A DNA stretch of 64,000 nt from Oxytricha trifallax (lineage: Eukaryota; Ciliophora; Spirotrichea; Sporadotrichida; Oxytrichidae), in the NCBI GenBank assembly GCA_000711775.1, contig ARYC01017084.1:16209-80208 (forward strand). The letters run 5' to 3'. The notes under the pieces are model-generated. The model searched no databases and was not told the DNA's origin. It worked only from the letters and a program-made list of their open reading frames with translations. How positions within the stretch are numbered: position 1 is the first letter of the stretch; each line of letters opens with the position of its first letter. Of the stretch, positions 34,964 to 46,347 are shown piece after piece. Made by a program: the position numbers and the translations under genes.

Positions 34964-36326
34964 TCAGATTTTGTTCGAAATTTCACTGATGCTTATAGGA
35001 TCTGAAATCAATTTCAGTGGTTTACTCTATGAGATTTTAAAGATCCATCCAAAGACTTAGATCATTCTCAAGAATGAAGGAATCATAACTTTGGAGGATT
35101 TCTAATCTCCTTTGATTTTCTTTGCTTGCACTATCAGCTTCTATTGAGATTCGATACTCACATAAAAATCCTTGCAAATGTATGTGTAGATGATTATGCA
35201 AGCACAAGCATAGAGATCGATTGAGGGACCCCCCTCAGTAAATTAGCCTTCTAGAGATATAAATGGAATGTACTCAGAAAAGCTAAATAAGCTTTTGTTA
35301 GAATGTAATCTTGCTTTTTCAAAGTTTACGATCCTGATTTCAGGAGGATCCAGATCTATAACAAGATTCTTAGGATTCAAAATCCTATGTGTAAATCCGA
35401 GACTGTGAAGTACTTTGAGACCATTTAAGATCCCGAGACATAATTATTTGGCCTTTCTTGTGTGGAAGTTAAAGCGCAGAAAGTCATAGTAGTTGTACAC
35501 GAAGACTTAGTAAGCTAATCCTAAATGATCTTCTCTCTTTACAAAGTGCTCAAGAGCTATTAAGTTTTGGAATCCCAGATACTTGGCTTTCTTAGTAATA
35601 GCATACTCGTTGCTTAGATTTATTTGCAAATGTTGCTCATCAAGGAATCGTAGTTCGCTGTAGAGTCTGTAGTAGGTTTACTTGAAAGATAGCGTTCCGT
35701 AAAAATGAGTGCCCATTGATTCGATAGGACTTTGGTTTTAAGCAATAAATCTGAGATTGTGAAAAATTGGAATCATCAATTTTGGTTCAAGGTCGAAAGA
35801 TTTTAGAAAGTCAAGATTGTAGTTTGATCATTTATCCTCAATTTCGTTTTGCTATTAATGGGAATGTGTATTGTCATTTAATTATTATTCAGATAGTTTT
35901 ATCTTTCAGAGGATACTTGTTTTGAAGGGATTCTATGGGTTGTGTAGTGCTATTCATCATCGAAGATTGGTCTGACTTATAACTGGAATCCTGAGATTGC
36001 TGCCTGGATAAGCTTTTTTGCTACATTTATTTGTGGGATTTTTCAGACTTTGGTGATCCAGGATTTGAGGGATGATAATCCAGAGAATGCCTATTTAGAT
36101 TGCTCTTGGTCGCAAACGATTTTCCACAGCTATCGCAGTCATGCTTTTTCTCATCTGATGCCTCAGGTACCAAACTAGCTTTCCTTGATCCTGAAGTAAG
36201 TAACTAATTAACTTGCTTTTTTTATAGTGTATTTTGCTCTTTTTAATTTTGCTAGGTAAATCTATACTTTGGATCATCTTCAAAAGAGCTGCTTTGATGA
36301 GAGCTATTTCTTTTTTAAGATTTCAT
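34964..36326 (-). pseudogene. TBE-type zinc-finger / pseudokinase protein
   Basis: From ATG 36326: Ser/Gln-rich N-terminus (MKSQKRNSSHQSSSFEDDPK), one C2H2 finger near residue 73 (HDCDSCGKSFATKSNLNRHS with the last His after LDY), then a kinase-like domain: ALEHFVKREDHLGLAYQVFV, LHSLGFTHRILNPKNLVIDL, IRIVNFEKARL, GGPSIDLYACACIIIYTY, ending at TGA 34964-34966. Against TBE and protein kinases, HRDxKxxN has become HRILNPKN and DFG has become NFE, so catalysis is unlikely. A frame change near 35,900 and a TGA at about 35,837 separate the finger and kinase parts. Equivalent of the TBE 57-kDa gene. Confidence 0.78.
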
Positions 36327-36771
36327 TTTAAAGTTGAGAATATTTAGTTCCCTTATTAAAACAAAATAATAAGAAAAAATTATATAATAAAATTTAACCA
36401 CAATCTTAAATTAATTAAAAGACTTTAAGAATGTCAGATTTAAATTAAATCTTAAAAATTATTAATAAAATCTTGAACTTTTCAGATTAATAAGGAATTT
36501 CAGAAAACTTTAAAGTAAATTTAGATAGTGAAGATTTTGTGAAATCCTGCTAAACAAATAATTAATTTTTAAAAAAATTACAAGTCAAGATTAGCTTAAA
36601 CAAATCTTAAAAAATTAAAGTTAACAGCTCTGGGATTCAATGAAAGTGAATCCTATTTTTTAATTGAAAACACTTCAATATGGGAATTAAAACACAATCT
36701 AGAATAGATTAAAATTACTTGATCCCAGTTTAATTAATAATTTAAAAATAAAATAATCAGGACTATTTAAT

Positions 36772-37504
36772 ATGGAACAGTAAATGAGCCAATCAAGATT
36801 AGTAAAGAGCGAGGAACTTACCAGCAGATTCAGATCAACGAAGATTTATACAAATATTTGACAAAAAATTGTAAGTTTATCAGTCCTCATAATATTTTTA
36901 TTAGTGAACTTATATTTACCTCCTTATCAAGCAACTCGGATCGCATTCCTAAGATCCATCTTAAGCGGTTTGAAAAGACCCCTCAGATCTGATTAGGTCT
37001 AAATGAATAAGATCCCACACTATTAAGAATTGTCTACTTCCCTACTCTTGAGATGAACTCAGGATAGCTGCCTGAGAGGATGCTCTTCTTTACTATCCTG
37101 GGAACAATTAAGAATGAATACTTTAGATCAGTGATTGATCATGCACATCAAGTAAAATACAATGAAGGAGCCCAATCTGAGGAAGCAAATGGGATTGAGA
37201 TTACAAATGACTGGCTCGACGAAGCATCCGTTTATCTCAAGTAACTATTATTTGTATTAATTTTATAGGAAAACCTGGGAAGGGAATCTTCCTTATGAAG
37301 CAGAAAGCAAGATTGGGGAAAAGAAAATTTTAAAACAAGTCTTTTGAGATCGGTTAGAGATTGACAGTGCAAATCCGATAAAATTCATTCATAAATGAAG
37401 AGTCGAGGAATTTGACAAAACGCAAGAGATTGGCTGATGGATCTTTGCAAATCATAAACTTTTAAGAACGGACCCCAACAAAGAATGCTATGGACTAAAA
37501 TTGA
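36772..37504 (+). CDS. TBE 22-kDa-like protein of the nested element
   Basis: MEQQMSQSRLVKSEELTSRF start, then EDLYKYLTKN after a one-base shift, a 34-nt intron (36870-36903), IHLKRFEKTPQI, LPERMLFFTILGTIKNEYFR, NDWLDEASVYLK, a second intron (about 37240-37270) and a basic end GKPGKGIFLMKQKARLGKRK, TGA 37502-37504. It aligns with the 22-kDa ORF of TBE 1 (LPERSFFFGVLGTLRESYLK; GKSGTGIFLMKENAKV). One in-frame TGA follows TPQI. Function of the 22-kDa protein is unknown in the family. Confidence 0.78.
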
Positions 37505-37563
37505 ATAAAGTTAATTTTTTAAAATCATTAAATCCTAAGAATATTCTCTAGCCCTTATTTAAC

Positions 37564-38600
37564 TCAATTTTAAATAACAACTTTTCTATCTTAATAAATT
37601 GGCATTCTTATACATTACTTTTGGTTCATTCGTTCATTCTCTGCCAATCTCTTGAGAATCTCATTTTTGTAGTTCTGCTTAATTGTGAAGAATGTACTCT
37701 CAATCCCATTAAATTGAGGCGAATATGGAACGTTGTAGATTGGGATTAATCCTAAATCATCTAAGCATGATCTTGTCGCTCTACTTCTATGTACGGAAAG
37801 ATTATCCATGAATACTGCAATTTTCTGGTGAGGAAATATTTACCTTATCTCAGTTAGGAATTGAATAAATTCCTAGTTTCGAACAGACTTTTTATGAATC
37901 CTGAAATGTACCAGTCCCTAATCTTAAGCGACACCTGCAATTAAAGCATAAGACTGCGTCTCGGATCTCCGATCCTTAACAAAATGATGCTTGTATTTTG
38001 AAGACCAAGAGCGTTTTAACTAAGTCTAAGGAGAAAATATTGCCTCATCTACAAATATAATCTTAGATCCCAAAGCTTATTCCATACACACTTTAGTTTT
38101 CATCACGCAAAGAAGATTTTATAACTTAGCTTAATTCATGGTGTCAGTTCTTTTAACTAATTTGAAAGTTTTGTACTTGATCCCAAACATTCAATAAATC
38201 TTTAGGATTTAAGAATGGCTGATTTTAGATACTGGGAATGGCCTGTGAAAAATGACAGCGCGTTCCCTCAGAGACTTCCCAATTTATATATGTAAAGTAC
38301 AGTCTGAAATTAGAAAGTCAAGTTGATCTTTGGAAATAGGAATACAGCCAAGCTTAGATTCTTAACTAAGCTCTGAAGATTAAAATTCACTTCGCAATCT
38401 GAGGTACCTTCTTGGGATCTTAAAATTCCCAAAGAGAATCTTTCGGATCTTGTAGTATTTCTAGGTAAAGAGCTTATTTTTGAGATCTTGATTAATTTTT
38501 GCGAAATCTTAAATGAAATCTAACTTATTGTTATTTTCAGATTCTACTGCTCCTTCAGATCCTAAAACTAAATTAGTTTTTAGGATAGTAAATTTAAATT
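37564..38600 (-). CDS. TBE-related DDE transposase of the nested element
   Basis: Open for about 340 codons apart from one TGA. AVIFHRPFPVSKISHSQILK precedes the core; catalytic residues lie in KIIFVDEAIFSP, KIAVFMDNLSVHRSRATRSC and PYSPQFNGIESTFF, the same D,D,E layout as the TBE transposases (FVDNLSVHKTK, PYSPQFNGIEFYW). The TGA (about 38,200) aligns with an Arg or Lys of TBE 1 and TBE 2 (NIYRRNGI), so it looks like nonsense. Stop TGA 37564-37566; no ATG was found near the upstream end. Confidence 0.83.
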
Positions 38601-39209
38601 AAAATATGAATAATTGATAATCTTGTCTAATATTCTCAAAGTTTTTACAAACTTACCTTTGTTCATCTATATTCTTATTAGGATTAATAAATAGTTTAGG
38701 AATGTATAATGTATTATAAAAAAAAATTTAAGCTTAATTCTTAATCATTTTATTACAACCACCTTATTTTCAAAAATTTTTGCACCATGGGGATTTATGT
38801 ATATTATATTGCATTTTTTTAAAGAAATGATATGATCGACTAACATTTTTTTAAATTACATATTTTCCATAAGTAATCATTTTAATTGATTGTTTTTATG
38901 AAGTTAAATTATTAAATTCTTTAAAAAATTTAACATTGGTGCCATATATTTTGATATTTTTTATCATAAATTATTTTTAATTCGATTCAAAACTTTTATT
39001 AATTTTATCTTACGTTCTTTATTAATATTTTTTATTCAATGCAAAAGAGTTTGATGACTTAATTATAGTTAAAACAAAAATATGCTTAAAATGAGTCATT
39101 TTAAGGCGTATGGTAGATTTAATTTTGTTATTTTAGTTAAAATTTTGTTATAAATGGTGATTAATTTTAAGATGTTGTATTTCAAATGTCGCTAAAATTT
39201 TAGACAACT

Positions 39210-39480
39210 ATTAAATATCGCCAACTTATAGGAGGTCAACTTGGTATAGATACGCGTAGGGATTTTTGTAGTAATTGTTACAAGTTTCAGAGAAGGAGCT
39301 CCATTTTTATCAATTTAGTTCCATTAAATTAGTTCTAAAATAGTTTAAATTTAATTAGTACTTGTACTAAATTAGCTGAATTTTAATTCGCACCAATTTA
39401 ACAGTACCAAAACTTAATTAGTACTTAGTTTTAAACGAATGAGGTTTTAATGCAAAAGGTACAATCTGGTTAAAACTTAT
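39210..39480 (-). repeat. TBE internal fragment
   Basis: Reverse-oriented match to the TBE 1 intergenic region around 52620-52890: both contain CTTATAGGAGGTCAAC, TCAATTTAGTTCCATTAAAT and the AATTAGTACTTGTA-type repeats. Shows that the outer element at 34231-39833 is a deleted TBE. Confidence 0.75.
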
Positions 39481-39833
39481 TTGAAACTATGTGCTAAATT
39501 ATTAAAACTATATTGCACCAAAATATTTTAAAAAAATAAAGTCCCTAGAATATTAGAAGATTTTTCATAAAATTTAAATACTTTAATTGGATAAGTAAAG
39601 TTAACAATTAATGTAATGTTATACAGAAATTTTCCTGGTGGAATAATTTCTACATAACATTGTAGATGCAGTGATTATAAAATTAAAAGAATAAAATCTC
39701 AATTATGAAATAATAAATTACATTGAATCTAACAAAAATAATGAAATTTTATATAATAAAAACCTAATCCCTAACATTACACTCGACAATCAAAACACAT
39801 TTAAAACTCATTAAGGGGTTTTGATGCAGACTT

Positions 39834-40770
39834 TTTTTCTAAAATAGTTAATTCTTTATCAGAAACATAATTACTGGAAAATCAATTATATAAAAAGGTA
39901 AAACACTCAGATTAACAACTATTTTGAAGACCTGAAAGATCTACGTCTAGGTTTATCTTAAGTATAGTCTCTGCATCACTATCAAACTAGCTTTAACTAA
40001 TTACGAACTTGGATTGCTATTCTTTTAACTACCAATTAGTTATAAAGTTGACTTTCTTATAAATTTTAACTGACTTATCGAAATAAATAAATCTTATTTT
40101 CTCATATTTGTTGGTGGCACATTTTTCTCTAGCATTTAATTACTAGCCTTAGTAATAAATGATAGGTAGGCTAAATATTTAGTAAAAACTTGCTAAAATA
40201 AAATTAAAAATAAATTAATTTTAAAATAATTTTGACCCTGTTTAAATGAAGTTCATTTCTTAAATACCAAAGAACAAAGACACACATTAAAAGAGTGAAT
40301 TCTCCATAGAGATGTTCATTATGATACATTATCTTAGTATGAGTAGTCAATAGTTGTAAAATAGATTCATTTCTTTCCCATAGTTAATAGTTATGATGAA
40401 GCTCATTCAATAATACTCTAATAATTCTAATGAATTATTCTATTAACAGCATAATTGCAATTATATGTGTAGTTAAATTGGAGTTATTCAATAATTCACT
40501 AAATTAATAATGCAAATTCAACAATCTTATTGTCTCGTTATTACTATATAAACTTAAACAAATGAAGACTTTGACAATTAATAAAATAATGAAATATTTA
40601 TAAATAAATTATGATTTCGCTTAATTTTGTTCTACTAAACTTTTAAGTAAAACAATTTTTATTTATTAAATGTTATTTAATTATTGATTTTAATATTCAA
40701 ACTTAACAATAGAATGAGAAATAATAAAAAATATTATTAAAAAATAAAGAGAAAAACATAAATTAAAGAA
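39834..40770. other. AT-rich spacer, no gene seen
   Basis: No sustained frame on either strand. Confidence 0.5.
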
Positions 40771-41290
40771 TCAGCTTTGCTAAAAGTAATTCAATAAGCT
40801 ATCTATATTTTTGATTTACCTGATTTACCCCAGGATTTTGATTTTATGCAATTTTCTTTCTTGTTCGATTTCCTGGAACCACTTCACGATCTCTATATTC
40901 AAACTGAAGTATTTACTTGATCTAGATTGAGGTGATGATAATTATAATGAGTCATTTATGTAGCCATAAAGCAAGAGGATAACCTACTCGAAGTTAATCA
41001 ATGATAGTTTTATTCTATTTTCCTTTCTATCAGAAACCTTAAACTTTGGATATCAATCGATCTCATACTATTCAATGACCCAGTTCATGATAATTACAGT
41101 AATAAAGCTGAAAAATAATAACTGTATAATTCTTTGTCTGTATTACACTTTATAAATTTGCCCAATGCTGTGTCATTTAAATTTGGTCTATTAATATTTC
41201 AGTTTTTAATGAGAGTAATCACCTCTTTCTCAGTAGTTACTCTCTGAGTTTCAGAGTTCTTCTAATTCTCCTCAAATCAATAGCTCTAAT
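40771..41290 (-). CDS. coding block (probable MDS), function unknown
   Basis: Two adjoining minus frames. The upstream one reads NQKNSETQRVTTEKEVITLI then, past a TGA, NINRPNLNDTALGKFIKCNT. The downstream one from ATG 41088 reads MNWVIEQYEID, then past a TGA YPKFKVSDRKENRIKLSLIN, LLLYGYINDSLQLSSPQSRS, IEIVKWFQEIEQERKLHKIK, ending at TGA 40771-40773. The frames meet at an ATGA. Both internal TGAs would suit Trp. No family recognised. Confidence 0.5.
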
Positions 41291-42337
41291 ATTTATTATT
41301 CCCTCAATCAGTCCTAAAATTCTAAAACTATCTAAAGTTGCAGAACATTTAAAAATTCTAAATAATAAAAAAGACTTTAACTCCTTGTTTTAAATTTTAA
41401 TTATAAGAAAATCAAATATGTGGCAGTTTAGATTAAATGAAATATATTCAGCTTTTGAATTTCATTAAATTTACTATTTATTATGTATTTTATCAATAAT
41501 AAAATTTGGAGAAACAATTGAACAAACTTTAATATGCTTTAATAATTTACATTTATACTTACATCGTAGGATTTTTTAATCTAATATTTTACTATAATCC
41601 AAATAATTTCATTATATAATACGGATTTAATTTATTAAAGAATTAATAAATTGTAAGTTTTCACTAATGAAAGTAAGTAGAAAATAATAAAAGTTAAATT
41701 AGATTATTTTGCAGTAAATCTTAATATAAGTAGGAGAGAATTGATAAGTCATTTTTGAAGAAAAAAACTGTTTTAAAGGATGATAATAATTATTTCTATT
41801 TGATCTTCTAATTAAAAATAATGAGATTTATTAATAGTTTAGCAATAAGTGAATATAATTTGGTATTTAATTTAAGTATTAAAGGTAAATATGTTTATGA
41901 GGCTTATTCAATTTATTTATAATATTTCTTTAACAAAAGCAAATGACCAGAAAAGTGAAGAATTTTAGAGTTATATTAAATAATTGATGAATGTAGTAAT
42001 TTGAATTAAGCATACCACATTTGTAAATAAAATGGAAAGCTATTACATTTTAAATTTAATTAAAATGTCAGATGCCCTAACCTAAAATATTATATTGAAT
42101 AACAAAAAAAATGGTCAATTTTTTAAATAATTAAATTTTTTCTAATTTTATTAAATAAAACGTTGCAAGCTACTTAAAGTCCATTTTATACTTATTTTTA
42201 TAACATATTTAATCAATATTATGCAAGTTATATTGAAATATGGAAATTTAAAAATAAAAAAATTAAATGAAAAATTTCGATTACTACTATATTATTATTA
42301 AGCTTATTAGTTTTATTAATATTATTAGTTTTATTAA
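41291..42337. other. AT-rich spacer, no gene seen
   Basis: No sustained frame on either strand before the SF3-helicase element. Confidence 0.5.
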
Positions 42338-42339
42338 TA

Positions 42340-42781
42340 TTGATGAAATACAATTGAATCGGGGAAATTTGAAAAATAAAATTTAAATCTAAATCTGAAA
42401 ATATATAACTGCCACTAAGTAGAGCAGCTCTTAGATCAAATTTGGTCATAAGTACTTACCGTTAGGATTCTGATGAAACACCGTTAATGTCTAGAGCATT
42501 TCGACTTGATTCTTTCTCAGATTGGTCAGTTGATATAAGTTGACAGTGAGAGATTTCTATTTATAGGGTAATTAACACGGATTTGACAGGTTGACACAGT
42601 TGACAGTCTATTTTTGTGTCTAATTCTCCGGATTTAAATTAAATTACTAAATATATTTCTTTAAAATAAATATTAATAACTATAATAATAATTAAATTTG
42701 ACGCATTTGATAGGTTGACATAGTTGACAAGGAGTTTTTTATTGTCAAATGATTAGTGTAGAATTTAAAAGTATAAATATA
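42340..42781 (+). repeat. left 442-bp inverted repeat
   Basis: Near-perfect inverse of 44253-44694. The close match between arms of an otherwise decayed neighbourhood suggests a recent insertion or arm-to-arm correction. GTTGACA motifs recur within it. Confidence 0.9.
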
Positions 42782-42848
42782 CAAATACTATGAATATGTA
42801 TTTAGTTTTAATTCTATTATTTAAACTCATTAGCTTATATACTTGCCA

Positions 42849-44159
42849 TCACTCATTGTTTTAGGAGCCTTTGCTGTCAACTTCCTTTGCAATTTCTTAA
42901 TCTTCTTGCTCTATCTGTTTTTCTTAGGAGCTGCTTACATCTGTTTCTTACTCTTCCAATTTTGCCATAAAGTACTTTGCCAATTCTATTGAGTTGAATG
43001 GCAGCCTCTTGTTCTTGCACTTTTTCACATTGCTAAGGTCAATCAGATGGCATCGAGCCTCAAAGGCTTCCTGATCTACCTTTTTAAGCTGCTCAAAGGG
43101 CAAAGTATTAGTGGTGATCACATCGAAACAATTGATGTATTCTAATTGTACTTCCCCATACTTCACTTCAGTTGAATATCCACCTCCTTCGAGAAGCCTT
43201 TACATTTTCGCTACCTTATCATTGCTAAAGAAATGTCTATCGTTCATCTCATCCATAAGCACGATCTGAGGCTGGAACTTGATTGGAATTACTTGTAGCT
43301 TAAAGTGAGACAGCCCCTCTTGAAGTACATCGCACACGAAAATCTACTGGAGCATTCTAACAATACTTGTCTTACCCGTATCTGCTTTCCCATAAAGCCA
43401 CACACAGCATTTCTTTGGATCAGTCTTCTGTACTATAACTTCAAAAAGTGCATCAATTGCTTCGTTATATCCCCATTCCCTTAGCTACTCTGGTGTTAAT
43501 GTGTTCACTCTCTTGTATTCTTCAATGTTTCTTATCACAAATGTCTGAAGTGATTCTAGTATGGGAATTATTCGTGTCTACAGTAGTCCTGATCCAGTTA
43601 TCATCTTCCACAAGTCTTTCAGTCTTTTTTCAATCTCTTAGATTTGTATTAAGTCGTTGTTGCTATCCCAATATATCTACATGTAGTCTGTAAAACTGTG
43701 TATTTATCCTCTCTTAAGCATATCTGTGAATTCAGCCAACATCTCTTTCTTAGTTTTTGAGGGGGCAAGTGAAGTTCCAGCTCTAGAGCTTGGAGCACTC
43801 ATGGCTCTCTGCTTCTGTTGAGAAAAGCATTCTTAATCTCCTGCAATAAGTATTATTTCGTGTTTTGTTCCCATAAGCTCTTAAAGATCCTTTTTGACAG
43901 ACTTAGTGATTTTAATGTTTAGCTCCTTAAGAATCTTGGTGCCTCAGCTCTTGGTTTGAGTGAAATGATTTCTGTGAATACCAATAGTTGACTTATCGCA
44001 TTAGATCTCTAAATAGTGTTTCTGCTCTACAACATCAAGATACACATTGACTTTCTCAATTCGTTGATTACTGTTCTTAATAGTCTCAGTAATGGCATCC
44101 TGGTTTTCGGGTCCATATGGAAAGTAGCATTCGTAAAAGTGTGTCATTTTAAAGTTCAT
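42849..44159 (-). CDS. Rep-like protein with superfamily 3 helicase domain
   Basis: 437 codons from ATG 44159 to TGA 42849-42851, with no frameshift; one internal TGA (43944-43946). The C-terminal half is an SF3 helicase like those of CRESS-DNA virus/plasmid Rep proteins: Walker A CVWLYGKADTGKTSIVRMLQ, Walker B QIVLMDEMNDRHFFSN, motif C CFDVITTNTLPFEQL, then an Arg-rich EARCHLIDL. Just before it is RVNTLTPEQLREWGYNEAID. The N-terminal half (THFYECYFPY, KHYLEIQCDKSTIGIHRNHF) stands where a rolling-circle HUH nuclease would be, but I see no clean HUH or YxxK motif. Gln/Glu-rich tail. Possibly a ciliate-resident derivative of a Rep-encoding replicon. Confidence 0.85.
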
Positions 44160-44252
44160 TTGAGAATAAGTAGAGAATGGTTGATAAGGAGTAGAAGCAA
44201 TGTCATTTTAAAGATGTGTAATCCACCATTGAAAGAAATATTTAATTTATTA

Positions 44253-44694
44253 TATATTTATACTTTTAAATTCTACACTAATCATTTGACAATAAAAAAC
44301 TCCTTGTCAACTATGTCAACCTATCAAATGCGTCAAATTTAATTATTATTATAGTTATTAATATTTATTTTAAAGAAATATATTTAGTAATTTAATTTAA
44401 ATCCGGAGAATTAGACACAAAAATAGACTGTCAACTGTGTCAACCTGTCAAATCCGTGTTAATTACCCTATAAATAGAAATCTCTCACTGTCAACTTATA
44501 TCAACTGACCAATCTGAGAAAGAATCAAGTCGAAATGCTCTAGACATTAACGGTGTTTCATCAGAATCCTAACGGTAAGTACTTATGACCAAATTTGATC
44601 TAAGAGCTGCTCTACTTAGTGGCAGTTATATATTTTCAGATTTAGATTTAAATTTTATTTTTCAAATTTCCCCGATTCAATTGTATTTCATCAA
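44253..44694 (-). repeat. right 442-bp inverted repeat
   Basis: Inverse of 42340-42781. The Rep-like gene starts about 90 bp inside it, so the arm probably holds the promoter. Confidence 0.9.
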
Positions 44695-44696
44695 TA

Positions 44697-45329
44697 ATAA
44701 ATAAAAATGAAAATGTAAAGACAAAATCATATTAGTGACAACTTATATATATTTAACGCTGATGAAATGTAATCTTTAAAATAAGATAGAATTGCGTTAA
44801 ATAAAATATGGAATATCAATTTTTTTATCAAACTTTTTACTTAATAATACATCATATTTTTATTTCCGTTTTATTTAAATCATGTAAGACAAAATATCTA
44901 GACTTTCAGTGCTGCCTTAAATTAAAAAAAGGGTTAAGTATGAACGGTCTTTATTGAAACCACACTCTTTCTATCTTACAAGTTATCAACATAATCAAAT
45001 TCAAGAAAAATGTTCGCAATTTTGAGAGTTAATGCATTTTATTCTTCCTGCTCCCTTTTTATTGATGAAAATATATGGAATCATAATGCGCAAATACATG
45101 TGTTTAATACTAAATAGAACAAATGAATGCAATTGATTTTACGACAAATATTTAAGCTGAGCAAATGTTACATGATCTAAGTGATATAATTTTAATAAGT
45201 TGATGAAGCATATATATCATGTCAAATGATAATTTAAGGTAGAATATTTGAGAGTAGAGTAAAAGAAAATAATTAATCTAGATATTAACTTAATACTAGT
45301 AGTTTGATTTAAGCTGCATTTATTTATTC
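44697..45329. other. AT-rich spacer, no gene seen
   Basis: No sustained frame on either strand. Confidence 0.5.
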
Positions 45330-45850
45330 TCACTTGCACTAGACTATCATTGCCTTTTTCTTGGTTTCTAGGCAAGCAGATTTAATACCATCGATATCAG
45401 CATAACTCTCCTCAGAAGATATTTTATCTTGCCTCTTAATGATTTCATTATTATTTTTCTTAGCTATAGGTTTGGTAAATCTATTTTCAATTATAGTGAG
45501 ATCATCATGAGACACCACTTATATCTCACATATTATTGCCATCTCTAATGGATGGTACCCATTATCTAAAATTTTAATTCTAACTAAATTATCTACTCCC
45601 CAATATATTAAACATGGTTTTAGGGATCATAGTGATCAAAGTTTGACGAATCTTTGGGCTTGACATGAGGATTTACAATTTCTATGATATTGAGTCAATG
45701 GCTAACAAACCCCATAGGATTACATTCTGAAGATTAGATCTTCCCCTCAAGATTAAGATACTGGATTAATACTTATGGTCATTTAAACAATCGTAAAATA
45801 TATAAGAAATCAGGGAACATTTAATTTTCACAAGTGTTGACCTTAGTCAT
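45330..45850 (-). CDS. coding block (probable MDS), ankyrin-like stretch
   Basis: From ATG 45850: VLIQYLNLEGKIQSSECNPM, LNIIEIVNPHVKPKDSSNFD, then a one-base shift into IYWGVDNLVRIKILDNGYHP, LEMAIICEIQVVSHDDLTII, IIKRQDKISSEESYADIDGI and TGA 45330-45332. DNGYHPLEMAII resembles the turn and first helix of an ankyrin repeat, but one repeat is weak evidence. Two in-frame TGAs in the first 70 codons would suit Trp. Bounded upstream by MITE C. Confidence 0.5.
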
Positions 45851-45932
45851 GTAGCTGGAGGTTATCTTATTGAAGTTGGTGTTTAAGGCAAAAAAAGTAT
45901 TTACGATTTTTAAGTTTGAATTAAGTTTGGTA

Positions 45933-46347
45933 TTGTAGGAATACATTTGAATTTGGAAAATTAATTATAATTAAATTAAATATAAATCAAAATCGTGGCA
46001 GTTAAAGTTGGCCAATTTAAACGATCTTGGGCTCATTCGATAGAGAATTCAAAATTAGCTGAACTTTGTTATTGGCGGTACTATTTTATCGCATCGAGAG
46101 AGCGAGATAACTTCAATTTAATTAAACGCCTCTAAATTAATTTAATTATACCCTAACATTAAAGTCGAATTATCTCGCTCTCTCGATGCGATAAAATAGT
46201 ACCGCCAATAACAAAGTTCAGCTAATTTTGAATTCTCTATCGAATGAGCCCAAGATCTTTTAAATTGGCCAACTTTAACTGCCACGATTTTGATTTATAT
46301 TTAATTTAATTATAATTAATTTTCCAAATTCAAACGTATTCCTAAAA
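45933..46347. mobile_element. foldback MITE C, TA-flanked (415 bp)
   Basis: Ends TTGTAGGAATACATTTGAAT and (right, inverted) TTTTAGGAATACGTTTGAAT, flanked by TA (45931-45932, 46348-46349). Full-length palindrome; centre differs from A and B (GAGAGAGCGAGATAA instead of CCTGGAGCGAGATAA). Confidence 0.9.

Larger units (their letters stand above)
34382..38787. mobile_element. 4.4-kb TBE-related element without telomeric ends
   Basis: Inverted ends of about 60 bp: TAGTGCAAAAAATTTTGAAA at left and, inverted at right, TGGTGCAAAAATTTTTGAAA, both running on into GGTGGTTGTAATAAAATGAT. It holds three genes in TBE order and orientation (zinc-finger/pseudokinase -, 22-kDa-like +, transposase -), each clearly homologous to but well diverged from the TBE versions. 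A C4A4-like stretch (GGGGTTTTGGGGTTT, 34769-34783) lies inside it. Confidence 0.8.
34231..39833. mobile_element. TBE-family remnant with a second element nested in it
   Basis: Left end CAAAACCCCAAAACC then AATGAGGTTTATATGTG; right end, inverted, CAAAACCCCTTAATGAG then TTTTAAATGTGTTTTG. These are TBE-type termini (telomere-like C4A4 plus a shared subterminal block). AAT stands before the left end. Removing the nested 4.4-kb element leaves about 1.2 kb, which includes a piece of TBE intergenic DNA (39210-39480) but no TBE gene, so this is an internally deleted TBE. Confidence 0.75.
42340..44694. mobile_element. SF3-helicase element with 442-bp terminal inverted repeats
   Basis: 2,355 bp. Left arm 42340-42781 and right arm 44253-44694 are near-identical inverse copies; ends read TTGATGAAATACAATTGAAT and its inverse, each beside TA (42338-42339, 44695-44696). 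The only gene is a Rep-like SF3 helicase on the minus strand. Arms contain repeated TTGACA-N-GTTGACA motifs (GGTTGACACAGTTGACAG, GGTTGACATAGTTGACAA). No transposase inside, so it is either mobilised in trans or replicates by its own helicase. Confidence 0.9.

Noticed and set aside
37270..37500. A reading of the 22-kDa-like C-terminus with three TGAs at Trp-compatible places, at first taken as proof that TGA encodes Trp
   Set aside because: The alternative frame (GKPGKGIFLMKQKARLGKRK) has no TGA and aligns with the TBE 1 22-kDa tail, so the TGA-rich frame was wrong.
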